The translations under genes and the position numbers were made by a program. 64,000 nt of DNA from Ensifer canadensis (GTDB lineage Bacteria > Pseudomonadota > Alphaproteobacteria > Rhizobiales > Rhizobiaceae), in assembly GCF_017488845.2 (NCBI RefSeq), contig NZ_CP083371.1:682001-746000 (forward strand). The letters run 5' to 3'. Shown in pieces: positions 16,039 to 26,346 of this stretch. Every line of letters begins with the position of its first letter. Within the stretch, counting starts at the first letter, position 1. The notes under the pieces are model-generated. The model was given only the letters and a program-made list of their open reading frames with translations. It searched no databases and was not told the origin of the DNA.

Positions 16039-17607
16039 ATGACATCCGTTGCGATCGCAAAGCCTGGCGTGCCGTTGCCAAGCGTGAAAACCATCGTGGC
16101 GATCGGAGCCGTGCTTCTCGGCACCTTTACCTCGATCCTCAATTCGCGCCTGACAGAAATCGGGCTGGCGGATATCAGAGGCGCACTCGGTCTCGGCTTC
16201 GACGAAGCGTCTTGGATCACGACGGCCTATATCGTCGCCGAGGTCACCGCGATCCCGGCCGCAGTCTGGCTGCGCGGCATTCTCTCGCCGACGCGCGGGG
16301 TCATCATCGGCGCGGGGTTGTTTTCAATCTTTTCGCTCGCCGTTCCGCTCAGCCCGAACCTGCAGGTGCTTTTGACATTGCAGGCGCTGAGGGGACTGAG
16401 CGCCGGCATCCTCATTCCGATGGCTTATGCCGTCATAATGCGCCACTTGCCGCAGCAGCAGCGCCTGTATGGTCTGTCGCTCTATGCGTTGATTTCGACT
16501 GTCACACCCAGCCTTTCGGTCTCGCTCGAGGCCTGGGTGACCGATCGCCTGTCCTGGCAGTTCCTCTTCTGGCTCAATGCCGTCCCCGGCGCGCTGACAG
16601 TCTTTGCCGCCGGTTATGGCCTGGCGCACGAGCCGATCAAATATATGCGTTTCCGCAAGGTGGACGGTTTTGGGCTCCTGGCACTTTCGCTTGGTCTGGC
16701 GGCGTTGGTAACGGCGCTCGACCAGGGCAACAGGCTGGACTGGCTGCACTCGGGCCCGATCGTCGGGTTGCTTCTGGCCGGCATGTTCCTGATCGGCGCC
16801 TACTTCATCCACGCCGTGCTGCATCCGAAGCCTGTCGTCAGTCCGAAGCTGCTTTGGCGGCGCAATGTCGGGCTCGGATTGCTGATGATGTTTGCCGTCA
16901 GGCTCGCCATCATGTCATCCGCCTTCCTGATCCCGCAATATCTGATCCGCGTTCAGGGCTACCGGGCGCTCGAAAGCGGCGGGCTGTTTCTCAATGCGGT
17001 TATCCCGCAATTGCTGCTGACGCCCGTCGTCGCCTGGCTCTGCTACAGGGTCGACCCGCGCAATCTCTTGGCCGTAGGCGGGATCCTGACCGGCGGCGGC
17101 ATCCTGATGGCGGCCAATCTCTCCAGTGTCTGGGCGGCCGGCGATTTCCTGTTGCCGGTGATGCTGCAGGCGCTCGGGGCGCCGCTGCTGGCGGTGCCGA
17201 CCATGGTGCTGATCACCGAAGACATCCAGTTTCAGGAAATACCCTGGATCGCTTCGCTCGTGCATATCGTCAGGACGGTCGGGTCGGCCGTCGGCATGGC
17301 GCTTGTTGCGACGGTCGTTCGCGTGCAGGAGCAGGTCCATTCCAACCTGATCGGCCTTCACGTGCACAGCGGCAACCCCGAAGCACTCTCTCGCATGGAG
17401 GCGCTCGCGCGCACGCTGCGGCCACGGGCGCCAGGCGAACAGGATGCGGTGGGCCAGGCGACGGCAATGGTCGCCAGGGTCGTGCAGCGAGAGGCCTATA
17501 CAATGAGCTACGCCGACGCCTTCTTCCTGCTCGGCATCATCACGCTGCTGGCGACGGTGGCGTCGCTCGTCATGCGCCGGCCGTCGCTGCCGGGGCGATT
17601 TCTGTAG
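16039..17607 (+). CDS. DHA2-family MFS drug efflux transporter (EmrB-like)
   Basis: 522 residues with about 14 hydrophobic segments, matching the 14-TM DHA2 family. Near the N-terminus FTSILNSRLTEIGLADI and the GFDEASWITTAYIVAE stretch correspond to EmrB-type motifs (LDxTIVNVAL..I and S..Q.QWV/ITSY.La). It would export hydrophobic or aromatic compounds by proton antiport together with the preceding adaptor. A strong GGGGAGGG site precedes the ATG, 18 bp after the adaptor stop. The gene converges with the AraC-type regulator 45 bp on. The substrate is unknown; closeness to the pob/pca genes hints at aromatic acids, but that is only position. Confidence 0.9.
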   Translation: MTSVAIAKPGVPLPSVKTIVAIGAVLLGTFTSILNSRLTEIGLADIRGALGLGFDEASWITTAYIVAEVTAIPAAVWLRGILSPTRGVIIGAGLFSIFSLAVPLSPNLQVLLTLQALRGLSAGILIPMAYAVIMRHLPQQQRLYGLSLYALISTVTPSLSVSLEAWVTDRLSWQFLFWLNAVPGALTVFAAGYGLAHEPIKYMRFRKVDGFGLLALSLGLAALVTALDQGNRLDWLHSGPIVGLLLAGMFLIGAYFIHAVLHPKPVVSPKLLWRRNVGLGLLMMFAVRLAIMSSAFLIPQYLIRVQGYRALESGGLFLNAVIPQLLLTPVVAWLCYRVDPRNLLAVGGILTGGGILMAANLSSVWAAGDFLLPVMLQALGAPLLAVPTMVLITEDIQFQEIPWIASLVHIVRTVGSAVGMALVATVVRVQEQVHSNLIGLHVHSGNPEALSRMEALARTLRPRAPGEQDAVGQATAMVARVVQREAYTMSYADAFFLLGIITLLATVASLVMRRPSLPGRFL

Positions 17608-17651
17608 CGGCGGCAATCGTATGCAGTCCGGTAGGCACTCTGGCTGGGCGC

Positions 17652-18539
17652 TTACGCGCCGAGCTTCGTGCGCTCGGAAAGACGCCAGGCTCTGGGTGTC
17701 ATGCCGGTCTGACGCAGGAAGAAGCGAGAGAAATAAGCGGGATCGGCGAAGCCGAGCCGGAAGCTGATCTCCTGCACGCTGCCGCGGGTGAAGACGAGCT
17801 CGCGCCGTGCTTCGTCCGTCAGCTTGCGTGCGATGATCTCGTGGGCGCTTTGGCCGGTGATGCTGCGGGCGATACGGTTGAGATGCGTCGGCGATAGGCC
17901 GATCTCGCGTGCGTAGAACGCTGCAGGCTTGTGCGTGCGATGATGTTGCTGGACGAGGCTGATGAAAAGTTCGACGCGTTGCTCGTTTTCCGTGTCGGCG
18001 GCGTCGTCCTCGACGGGTTGCGCTTCATCGAGGCGGGCGCCCAGTGTCAACGCCGACGTTAGATAGGCGTCGAGCAGATCGGTGCGGTGGCTCCGGTTGG
18101 CTTCCCACTCCGCACCCAGCCGGGCAAGGGTCAATGCCACATACCGGCTGTCGTCGCCGCCGTCGAGGCGGGTGAGACGCGGCGTCGCCATCCAGGCGCC
18201 GAGGCGGCTGCGCTCGCCGGGCGATACCCTGAGATGCGTTGCGAGGACCGTGAACACGAACCCGTCGATGTCACGGGAAAAGCGGAAGCCATGGCTGATC
18301 GCCGGCGGCACGGTGATCATCACCGGTGGGCGAATGGGGTGCGCCGTGTCGCCGAACACCGCGTCTCCTGATCCGCCGGCAATGTACAGGATCTGAAAGA
18401 AACTCTCATGGCGATGCAGCCCGATCTCCCAATGATGCTGGCTGCTGCGCGACGGGATCGTCTCACAATGCAGCCAGAAATCCGGCCGTTCCAGCGATTG
18501 TTCGCCGTAAAGCTGGTAGGTTGGAACCGTCCTTTTCAT
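17652..18539 (-). CDS. pobR: AraC-family regulator of pobA (PobR-like)
   Basis: 295 residues. The N-terminal half is a cupin-like sensing domain (HWEIGLHRHESFFQILYI..GSG, PPAISHGFRFS). The C-terminal ~100 residues contain the double helix-turn-helix of AraC proteins (IGLSPTHLNRIARSITGQSAHEII, then SVQEISFRLGFADPAYFSRFFLRQTGMTP). Transcribed away from pobA with ~115 bp between them, the standard arrangement for the activator that responds to 4-hydroxybenzoate; this AraC type occurs in rhizobia. Start chosen at the ATG at 18539; one three codons upstream (18548) is equally possible. Confidence 0.8.
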   Translation of the reverse strand: MKRTVPTYQLYGEQSLERPDFWLHCETIPSRSSQHHWEIGLHRHESFFQILYIAGGSGDAVFGDTAHPIRPPVMITVPPAISHGFRFSRDIDGFVFTVLATHLRVSPGERSRLGAWMATPRLTRLDGGDDSRYVALTLARLGAEWEANRSHRTDLLDAYLTSALTLGARLDEAQPVEDDAADTENEQRVELFISLVQQHHRTHKPAAFYAREIGLSPTHLNRIARSITGQSAHEIIARKLTDEARRELVFTRGSVQEISFRLGFADPAYFSRFFLRQTGMTPRAWRLSERTKLGA

Positions 18540-18569
18540 CGACCGCATCCGTTGGTGATGTTCGATTAG

Positions 18570-20344
<1,775 letters not shown>

Positions 20345-20446
20345 TGGATCGATCGCATGGTGGTTTCGGTGAACGGATGAGGGCCGCAATCTCGGCTGAC
20401 GAGGAGGTTTTGTAAAGGTGGCTCGGTATCCGTTACCGGACGACCG

Positions 20447-21373
20447 TCAGGCTTTCGGCGCGATAGCCGCTGCCGCCTCGCGGATGGTCTGCATCAGGAT
20501 GGAAAGTGGCAGCGACGGAATGGAGTCCGCGCGCATCGTCAGGCCAACCGGGCCCTTTGTCTCGCTGGTGTCGATCGGCAGGACCGCAAGTGTGCCATCC
20601 TCGATGTCGCTGGCAACGACACCCGCCGAAATGATCCAGATCGCGTCGCTGGCGCGCACGAAGGCGCGGCCGAAGGCGTCGGAGACCGTTTCGATCTGGT
20701 TCGGCAGGCCCGGTATGCCGTTGGCAATCAGGAAGTGTTCGACGAAGGGGCGGATGATGGAGGCACGCGTCGGCATCAGCACCGGGTAGTCGCCGAGATG
20801 AGCGAAGGCCGATTGCGCGCCGGAAAGCAAGGGATGAGCGGCGCGAACAACAAAGACCACCTGCTCGGAATAGAGGTGCTCGAAGGAAAAGCCGGTCATC
20901 TTTTCCGGCGCCGCCAGCCTGCCGACGACGAGGTCGAGATCGCCAACCCGCAACTGTTCGAGAAGCACGGCATTCTCGCCGGTGACGATCTTGATCCGTG
21001 CGCCGGTATCCTCCTTCAGGAACAGCGACATTGCCCGCGGCATGATCCGCGTCGAGACCGTCGGCAATGCTCCGATGCGCACCGGCACGCCATCACCGGA
21101 GCGCTCCTGCGAGACCGAATCGAGCCCCTGGCGCAGTGCCGTTAGCGCCGCACCGGCATGGCGAAGAAAGACCTCGCCATAGCGGGTGATCTTGATGCCG
21201 CGTCCCTCGCGTTCGAATACCGCAACCCCCAGAACCTCTTCCAGCTCGCGGATCGTCTTGGTGACGGCCGGTTGGCTAACATGCAGAAGTTCGGCCGCCT
21301 TCATGACGCTCTTCTGCCTTGCGACCTCGACAAAAGTCTGCAGATGACGAAACTTGACCCGGGCGTCGACCAT
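20447..21373 (-). CDS. pcaQ: LysR-family activator PcaQ
   Basis: 308 residues. The N-terminal wHTH begins VKFRHLQTFVEVARQKSVMKAAELLHVSQPAVTKTIRELEE, a pattern typical of PcaQ, followed by the effector domain. PcaQ activates pcaDCHGB in response to beta-carboxy-cis,cis-muconate and gamma-carboxymuconolactone in Agrobacterium and Sinorhizobium. The gene is divergent from pcaD with ~90 bp between. Two ATGs are possible, 21382 and 21373; the second places the PcaQ-type operator (21381-21396) wholly outside the coding region and matches the usual MVDAR-like opening. Confidence 0.92.
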   Translation of the reverse strand: MVDARVKFRHLQTFVEVARQKSVMKAAELLHVSQPAVTKTIRELEEVLGVAVFEREGRGIKITRYGEVFLRHAGAALTALRQGLDSVSQERSGDGVPVRIGALPTVSTRIMPRAMSLFLKEDTGARIKIVTGENAVLLEQLRVGDLDLVVGRLAAPEKMTGFSFEHLYSEQVVFVVRAAHPLLSGAQSAFAHLGDYPVLMPTRASIIRPFVEHFLIANGIPGLPNQIETVSDAFGRAFVRASDAIWIISAGVVASDIEDGTLAVLPIDTSETKGPVGLTMRADSIPSLPLSILMQTIREAAAAIAPKA

Positions 21374-21380
21374 GGAATTC

Positions 21381-21396
21381 ATAACTCTTGAGTTAA
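21381..21396. promoter_or_regulatory. PcaQ-binding site
   Basis: ATAACTCTTGAGTTAA matches the published Sinorhizobium PcaQ consensus ATAACC-N4-GGTTAA in length and spacing, with one change in each half that keeps the symmetry. It lies ~70 bp before the pcaD start and against the pcaQ start, so one site could serve activation of pcaD and autoregulation of pcaQ. Confidence 0.7.
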
Positions 21397-21417
21397 TGGA
21401 ATGCCGTGAAATATCAT

Positions 21418-21436
21418 TTTACCTAACCAGATTAAA
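21418..21436. promoter_or_regulatory. Second LysR-type T-N11-A dyad before pcaD
   Basis: TTTA (21418-21421), 11 nt, TAAA (21433-21436). It lies 22 bp downstream of the PcaQ consensus site, the relative placement of an activation site next to a recognition site in LysR promoters, where it would overlap the -35 region. Sequence is AT-rich, so chance is possible. Confidence 0.35.
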
Positions 21437-21466
21437 CAGACAATTTGGTTGCAGAGGAGAAGCGCC

Positions 21467-22279
21467 GTGCAGTTTGCTCGCATTAACGACATCACAATCC
21501 ACTATCAGGTCATCGGCGCCACGGCCGAGCGGCCGGTGCTGGTCTTTGCCAATTCGTTGGGCACCGACTTTCGCATCTGGCGTGATGTCATCGTCCGCCT
21601 TGCCGGCGACTATGCGATCGTTCTCTACGACAAGCGCGGCCACGGTCTCTCCGATATCGGTCCGCTCCCTTACGCGATCGAAGACCACGCCAATGACCTT
21701 GCCGGCCTGCTCGACATGCTCTCGGTCAGCCAAGCGATCGTGTGCGGCCTCTCGGTCGGCGGATTGATCGCCCAGTCGCTCTATCAGCGGCGGCCGGATC
21801 TCGTGCGGGCCCTCGTTCTCTGCGATACCGCGCACAAGATCGGCACGCCGGAACTGTGGGCGCAGCGCATCGCGGCCATCGAAGCCCATGGCATTGAGGC
21901 GATCGCCGACGGCATCCTTGAACGCTGGTTTACGCCTGAGTTCCGACGCCCTGAAAATGCAGCGTTGATAGGCTACCGCAACATGCTGATCCGCCAGTCG
22001 GTAACGGGCTATGCCGCCACCTGCGGTGCGATCCGCGATGCCGATTATACCGAAGCGGCCGGGCGCATCGCCGTGCCCGTCCTTTGCGTCGTCGGCGACC
22101 AGGACGGATCGACGCCGCCGGATGTGGTGCTTAGCACGGCTCGCCTTATTGCCGGCGCCCGCTACGAGGTTATCCGCGATGCCGGGCATATCCCTTGCGT
22201 TGAAAAGCCGGAGGCATTGACTGCGGTATTGCGCGCCTTTTTCGAGATTGTAACGCATGGAGACAACAGCCATGAGTGA
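21467..22279 (+). CDS. pcaD: 3-oxoadipate enol-lactonase
   Basis: 270 residues, alpha/beta-hydrolase. It hydrolyses beta-ketoadipate enol-lactone to 3-oxoadipate. The catalytic triad is visible: Ser in GLSVGG, Asp in VGDQDGS, His in AGHIPCVE; the oxyanion region is FANSLGTD. The start is a GTG at 21467 with GAGGAG 8 nt upstream; an in-frame TTG at 21449 has no site. First gene of the pcaDCHGB operon. pcaC starts 8 nt before its stop. Lactonases and carboxymuconolactone decarboxylases are fused in some bacteria; here they are separate but overlapping. Confidence 0.95.
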   Translation: MQFARINDITIHYQVIGATAERPVLVFANSLGTDFRIWRDVIVRLAGDYAIVLYDKRGHGLSDIGPLPYAIEDHANDLAGLLDMLSVSQAIVCGLSVGGLIAQSLYQRRPDLVRALVLCDTAHKIGTPELWAQRIAAIEAHGIEAIADGILERWFTPEFRRPENAALIGYRNMLIRQSVTGYAATCGAIRDADYTEAAGRIAVPVLCVVGDQDGSTPPDVVLSTARLIAGARYEVIRDAGHIPCVEKPEALTAVLRAFFEIVTHGDNSHE

Positions 22280-22676
22280 TGCCTTCGCGCCCTCCGACCG
22301 CTATCGCCAGGGCATGGCGACGCGGCGGGCCGTCCTTGGCGACAACCACGTGGACCGTGCGCAATCGGCCTCGACCGATTTCGACCGGCCGTTCCAGGAA
22401 CTGATCACCGAGGCGGCCTGGGGACACGTCTGGTCGCGACCGACCTGGACGAAACGCGAGCGCTCGATCGTGACCATCGCGCTTCTGGCAGCACTTGGCC
22501 AGGACGAAGAGGTTGCCATGCATGTGCGTGCGACCGCCAATACCGGCGCCAGCCGTGACGATGTCTGCGAGGCGCTGTTGCATGTGGCGATCTATGCCGG
22601 CGTTCCGGCGGCGAACCACGCAATCAAGATCGTCAAACAGGTCTTTGCGGAAATGGACGCCGGCAAGGCGGCCTGA
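22272..22676 (+). CDS. pcaC: 4-carboxymuconolactone decarboxylase
   Basis: 134 residues, the usual size of this all-helical AhpD-like family. It decarboxylates gamma-carboxymuconolactone to the enol-lactone used by PcaD. Recognisable: [48 protein letters not shown] and the [35 protein letters not shown] helix pair. The ATG at 22272 has GGAG 8 nt upstream, inside the end of pcaD; an ATG at 22257 lacks a site. Second gene of the pca operon. Confidence 0.95.
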   Translation: MSDAFAPSDRYRQGMATRRAVLGDNHVDRAQSASTDFDRPFQELITEAAWGHVWSRPTWTKRERSIVTIALLAALGQDEEVAMHVRATANTGASRDDVCEALLHVAIYAGVPAANHAIKIVKQVFAEMDAGKAA

Positions 22677-22689
22677 CGGGAGCAACGAG

Positions 22690-23439
22690 ATGTCCGATAG
22701 AGCCAACCGGAAGCCGGAGACCGGCGCCTTTTTTCCCCGCGACAGGAACTGGCATGCGCCGGCGCTGACGCCAGGCTACAAGACCTCCGTGCTGCGCTCG
22801 CCGCAGAAGGCGCTTTTGTCTCTCGACGGCACCATTTCCGAAATCACCGGCCCGGTCTTCGGTCATTCGATTCTGGGCGAACTCGACAACGATCTCATCC
22901 ACAACTTCGCCAAGCCGGGCGAAAGCGCGATCGGCGAGCGCATCATCGTTCATGGGCGCGTACTCGACGAACGCGGCCGGCCTGTTCCCGGCGCTCTTCT
23001 TGAATTCTGGCAGGCAAATGCCGGCGGGCGCTATCGCCACAAGAAGGAAAGCTATCTCGCAGCGCTCGATCCGAATTTTGGCGGCTGCGGCCGCACGATC
23101 ACCGACGAAGACGGCTTTTACTCCTTCCGTACGATCAAGCCCGGACCCTATCCCTGGCCGAATGGTGTCAACGACTGGCGCCCTGCCCATATCCATTTCT
23201 CGGTTTTCGGCCACGGCTTTGCCCAGCGGTTGATCACCCAGATGTATTTCGAGGGCGATCCGATGATCTGGAAGTGTCCGATCGTCAACACGATCGCCGA
23301 TCGCCGTGCGATCGAGCAACTGATCGCGCCGCTCGATTGGGCAAACACCATCCCGATGGACGCGCGGGCCTACAAGTTCGATATCGTCTTGCGCGGTCGT
23401 CGCTCGACGCTGTTTGAAAACCGCATGGAGGGCAATTGA
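22690..23439 (+). CDS. pcaH: Protocatechuate 3,4-dioxygenase beta subunit
   Basis: 249 residues. The iron-carrying subunit of the intradiol dioxygenase that opens protocatechuate to 3-carboxy-cis,cis-muconate. The ligand pattern is visible: a Tyr in GGRYRH, a second Tyr in KPGPYPWPN, and the His-x-His pair in [11 protein letters not shown]. The intradiol core begins with [36 protein letters not shown]-type site precedes the ATG at 22690. Its TGA shares one base with the pcaG ATG, keeping the two subunits in balance. Confidence 0.95.
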   Translation: MSDRANRKPETGAFFPRDRNWHAPALTPGYKTSVLRSPQKALLSLDGTISEITGPVFGHSILGELDNDLIHNFAKPGESAIGERIIVHGRVLDERGRPVPGALLEFWQANAGGRYRHKKESYLAALDPNFGGCGRTITDEDGFYSFRTIKPGPYPWPNGVNDWRPAHIHFSVFGHGFAQRLITQMYFEGDPMIWKCPIVNTIADRRAIEQLIAPLDWANTIPMDARAYKFDIVLRGRRSTLFENRMEGN

Positions 23440-24053
23440 TGGTCCAGGCGCTCGGCTATTTCAAGGAAACGGCGTCGCAGACAGCCGGTCCCTATGTGCA
23501 TATCGGCCTCACGCCGAATTTCTGCGGCATTGGCGGCGTCTATGACGCCGACCTCGGCACAACGATGGTGAGCGAACGCACGCTCGGCGAACGCATCACC
23601 GTCAGCGGCCGGGTGCTCGATGGTACGGGGACGCCGCTTCGGGATGCGCTGGTGGAAATCTGGCAGGCAGATGCGGCAGGGCTCTACAATTCGCCGTCGG
23701 AAATGCGCGGCGCGGCGGATCCGAGCTTCTCCGGCTGGGGACGGTGTCCGACCGGTGCAGAAGACGGCGTCTTCCGTTTCGACACGATCAAGCCGGGGCC
23801 CGTGCCCTTCAAGGACGGCCGGCCGATGGCGCCGCACATCACATTCTGGATCGTCGCGCGCGGCATTAATATCGGATTGCACACACGGATGTATTTCCCC
23901 GATGAAGCCGAGGCGAACGCCGCCGATCCCTTGCTTTTGCGCGTCGAGCATCGCCATCGCGTCGCGACGCTTGTCGCGACCGGCAGCGCCCCTAGTTATG
24001 TCTTCGACATTCACCTGCAGGGTGAGAAGGAAACGGTCTTCCTCGACATCTGA
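23439..24053 (+). CDS. pcaG: Protocatechuate 3,4-dioxygenase alpha subunit
   Basis: 204 residues. Structural partner of PcaH in the dioxygenase. It has the intradiol core (RITVSGRVLDGTGTPLRDALVEIWQADAAGLYN, then FDTIKPGPVPF) but, as expected for the alpha subunit, the iron ligands are missing: the His-x-His region reads HITFWIVARG. The N-terminus SQTAGPYVHIGLTPNF is typical. The ATG overlaps the pcaH stop by one base; the following pcaB start is ~115 bp away. Confidence 0.95.
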   Translation: MVQALGYFKETASQTAGPYVHIGLTPNFCGIGGVYDADLGTTMVSERTLGERITVSGRVLDGTGTPLRDALVEIWQADAAGLYNSPSEMRGAADPSFSGWGRCPTGAEDGVFRFDTIKPGPVPFKDGRPMAPHITFWIVARGINIGLHTRMYFPDEAEANAADPLLLRVEHRHRVATLVATGSAPSYVFDIHLQGEKETVFLDI

Positions 24054-24170
24054 AGCCGGAATGTCACGCGAGAGGCCGATCCGTTGCATCTTGCTGCATG
24101 GACGGCGCAAGGCAGACCGTGGCATTCCGTTCAAGCGCGAGCGGGCATCGCGACATCAATCGGGGGGACC

Positions 24171-25226
24171 ATGACCTATTCCGCTTTCGATCATCCCTAT
24201 CTCTCCGGCCTTCTGGGCGACGAGGCGGTCGCCGCCGAGTTTTCGACTGCCGCCGACATTCATGCGATGCTCTCCTTCGAGGCGGCGCTGGCGCGCGCGG
24301 AAGCGATCCATGGCGTCATCCCGGAAAGTGCTGCCGACCGCATCACCGAGGCCTGTCGCGGGTTTTCTCCCGATGTCGCAGCGCTCAGGCGGGCCATGGC
24401 TGTCGACGGCGTCGTCGTTCCTGAACTTGTTCGACAGTTGCGTGCGGCCGTCGGTGGTGAGGCTGCAACGCATGTGCATTTTGGCGCGACCAGCCAGGAC
24501 GTCATCGATACGAGCTTGATGCTGCGCATGAAGGCTGTTGCCGAACTCTTCGGCACTCGTCTTGGCGATGTCGTTTCGGTGCTGGAGGAATGTGACGATC
24601 AATGGGGCGAGCGGATGCTGATGGGCCGCACGCGCATGCAGGCGGCTATACCAATCACGGTATCCGATCGCTTGCGCACCTGGATCGAACCGTTGCTCGA
24701 TCACAAGGATCGGCTGCAGGCGATGGATCGCGACCTCTTTGCGGTCCAGTTCGGCGGTGCGGCAGGCACGCTCGACAAGCTGAAAGACAGGGCCGACGAT
24801 GTTCGCGCCACGCTGGCCGAGGAACTGGCGCTTGCCGACTTTCCGCAGTGGCACAGCCAGCGTTCCGAAGTTGCCGACTTTGCCAACGCGCTGTCGCTCG
24901 TCACCGGCAGCCTCGGCAAATTCGGGCAGGACGTCGCGCTGATGGCGCAGCAGGGCGATGAAATCGAACTTGCCGGTGGCGGTGGATCTTCGGCGATGCC
25001 GCACAAGCAGAACCCGGTTGCCGCCGAGGTTCTGGTGGCGCTTGCGCGGTTCAATGCGACGCAGCTTTCCGGCATCCATCATGCGCTGGTGCACGAGCAG
25101 GAGCGCTCCGGTGCTGCCTGGACGCTCGAATGGCTGATCATGCCGCAGATGGCGGGGGCAACCGCAGCGGCGTTGCGTCTAGCAGCCGAGCTTGCCGGCA
25201 ATATCAGGCGGCTTGGCTCCGCCTGA
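24171..25226 (+). CDS. pcaB: 3-carboxy-cis,cis-muconate cycloisomerase
   Basis: 351 residues, fumarase/aspartase superfamily, bacterial class II. It cyclises 3-carboxy-cis,cis-muconate to gamma-carboxymuconolactone. Signatures: THVHFGATSQDVIDT (substrate-binding block) and GGGGSSAMPHKQNPVAAE (the mobile catalytic loop signature GSSxMPxKxNP). The protein is slightly short because the C-terminal helical region found in longer homologues is reduced. The ATG at 24171 is preceded by GGGGGG; the open frame upstream to 24084 is not protein-like. Last gene of pcaDCHGB. Confidence 0.95.
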   Translation: MTYSAFDHPYLSGLLGDEAVAAEFSTAADIHAMLSFEAALARAEAIHGVIPESAADRITEACRGFSPDVAALRRAMAVDGVVVPELVRQLRAAVGGEAATHVHFGATSQDVIDTSLMLRMKAVAELFGTRLGDVVSVLEECDDQWGERMLMGRTRMQAAIPITVSDRLRTWIEPLLDHKDRLQAMDRDLFAVQFGGAAGTLDKLKDRADDVRATLAEELALADFPQWHSQRSEVADFANALSLVTGSLGKFGQDVALMAQQGDEIELAGGGGSSAMPHKQNPVAAEVLVALARFNATQLSGIHHALVHEQERSGAAWTLEWLIMPQMAGATAAALRLAAELAGNIRRLGSA

Positions 25227-25283
25227 CGCCTAGCGCATCGCAATCCCTAGAAGTCGCGACTGCGCTTCAGGTTCTTGTTTTGC

Positions 25284-25316
25284 GCATGTCGGTATCGCCA
25301 CTTTTGCGCGACATGC
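25284..25316 (+). terminator. Hairpin between convergent pcaB and TPR gene
   Basis: GCATGTCG (25284-25291) pairs perfectly with CGACATGC (25309-25316) across 17 nt, in the ~100-bp gap where the pca operon meets the opposite TPR gene. Only a short TTT follows, so termination is plausible but not certain; on the other strand it is followed by no T run. Confidence 0.4.
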
Positions 25317-25325
25317 TTTGAGCCG

Positions 25326-25661
25326 TTAGGGCGAGCCTTTGTTCGCGGCCGCACACTGCTTGTCCAGCCGCTTGAGGAAGACGTTGATCTCGCGCGCCAC
25401 CTGCAGGTCGCCCTTTTTCTCGGCCACGGATCGCCCCTCAGTCCAGATGCGCCGCGCCTCTTCGATGCGGTTCAGTTTCAGCATCGCCGCGCCGATGAGC
25501 TTCCAGGCGGCCGAATAGCTGGGATCGAATTCGATTGCACGCCTGAGGTGGAGAAGGGCGGTCTCGGCATCCGTCTCCTGCAGACAGATGCTGCCGAGGG
25601 TGAAGCGCAAGAGCGCGTCATCACGCCCGTCGTCCAGAAGTTTTTCAAGCACCTGTCGCAT
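25326..25661 (-). CDS. Tetratricopeptide repeat protein
   Basis: 111 residues. Two to three TPR-like helical hairpins are readable: ALLRFTLGSICLQETDAETALLHLRRAIEFDP, SYSAAWKLIGAAMLKLNRIEEARRIWTEG and GDLQVAREINVFLKRL, with the usual A/G/Y spacing and the DP turn. Such short proteins act as docking scaffolds; no partner is indicated. The start at 25661 has GGGAG upstream. It lies 33 bp after the flavin reductase gene on the same strand and may be co-transcribed with it. Confidence 0.75.
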   Translation of the reverse strand: MRQVLEKLLDDGRDDALLRFTLGSICLQETDAETALLHLRRAIEFDPSYSAAWKLIGAAMLKLNRIEEARRIWTEGRSVAEKKGDLQVAREINVFLKRLDKQCAAANKGSP

Positions 25662-25694
25662 GGTCGCTCCCAAATGGGTGTCCGTTGGCGCCGC

Positions 25695-26285
25695 TCAGAG
25701 TGTTGGGCACGAGGTGGCCGATGGCAATGGGCGCCCGCCAGATGTGGCGGAAAAGGGCGCCGATCGCTCAAGTGCCTGGTATTGCCGCTCGCTCCAGAGC
25801 AGCGGGTCGGCGTAGGCGGCGGTTTCCGTGGCGATGATCGTTCCGACAAAGAGCCGGTGGTCGCCGACGAGGATGGAAGCGCTGAGCACGCAGTCGAGCC
25901 CGGCGGCGGCACCGAGAAGACGCGGACGGCCGGAGGGCCAATCCGCCCAGATGCCGACGAGATAGCGACTGGCTGCCGCGACCCGGCCGGCGAAGGCATC
26001 GGCAACCAGCTCCTGCCCCTGTGCGAGCATCGCCAGCGCAAACCCATCCTGCTTCGAGATGGTGTCCGCAAGGCCGCTGTCGGCCTTGATCGAGACGACG
26101 ATGGACGGAGGGCTCGCGGAAAGCGAGAAGACGGCGGTCGCCGTCCGGCCCTGGCACTCGGAGCCGCTGCCGGAGCTGACGACGCAGATGGTTGATGCCA
26201 GCCGCGCCATCGTGTCGGCGAACTGAGGTCTGGTGACGGCAAGTTCGGCGTGAGCGTCGATATCGACAGAGACGGTCTGGGTCAT
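25695..26285 (-). CDS. Flavin reductase-like FMN-binding protein
   Basis: 196 residues, of the flavin reductase domain family that supplies reduced FMN/FAD to two-component monooxygenases. Readable segments: QFADTMARLASTICVVSSGSGSECQGRTATAVFSLSASPPSIVVSI (N-terminal flavin-binding part) and CVLSASILVGDHRLFVGTIIATETA...PLLWSERQYQAL (the GDH-type signature and final Y). No partner oxygenase gene lies next to it. The ATG at 26285 begins the conserved part; the frame upstream is Ser/Ala-rich and not protein-like. It is 62 bp downstream of sodB on the same strand. Confidence 0.8.
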   Translation of the reverse strand: MTQTVSVDIDAHAELAVTRPQFADTMARLASTICVVSSGSGSECQGRTATAVFSLSASPPSIVVSIKADSGLADTISKQDGFALAMLAQGQELVADAFAGRVAAASRYLVGIWADWPSGRPRLLGAAAGLDCVLSASILVGDHRLFVGTIIATETAAYADPLLWSERQYQALERSAPFSATSGGRPLPSATSCPTL

Positions 26286-26346
26286 GGGCGCAATCCGGCT
26301 GAGGCATGGGCGTGGCGCCGCCGGCGCGGCACCACGGTTGGCGTGA

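Noticed and set aside
16212..17897. 561-codon open frame on the + strand
   Set aside because: It lies in another frame over the MFS gene, has Arg/Gly/His-rich composition and no domain; a GC-driven shadow.
25695..26285. Flavin reductase as partner of the fused monooxygenase at 44-47 kb
   Set aside because: The fused enzyme is a single-component class A hydroxylase that reduces its own flavin, and the genes are 18 kb apart.
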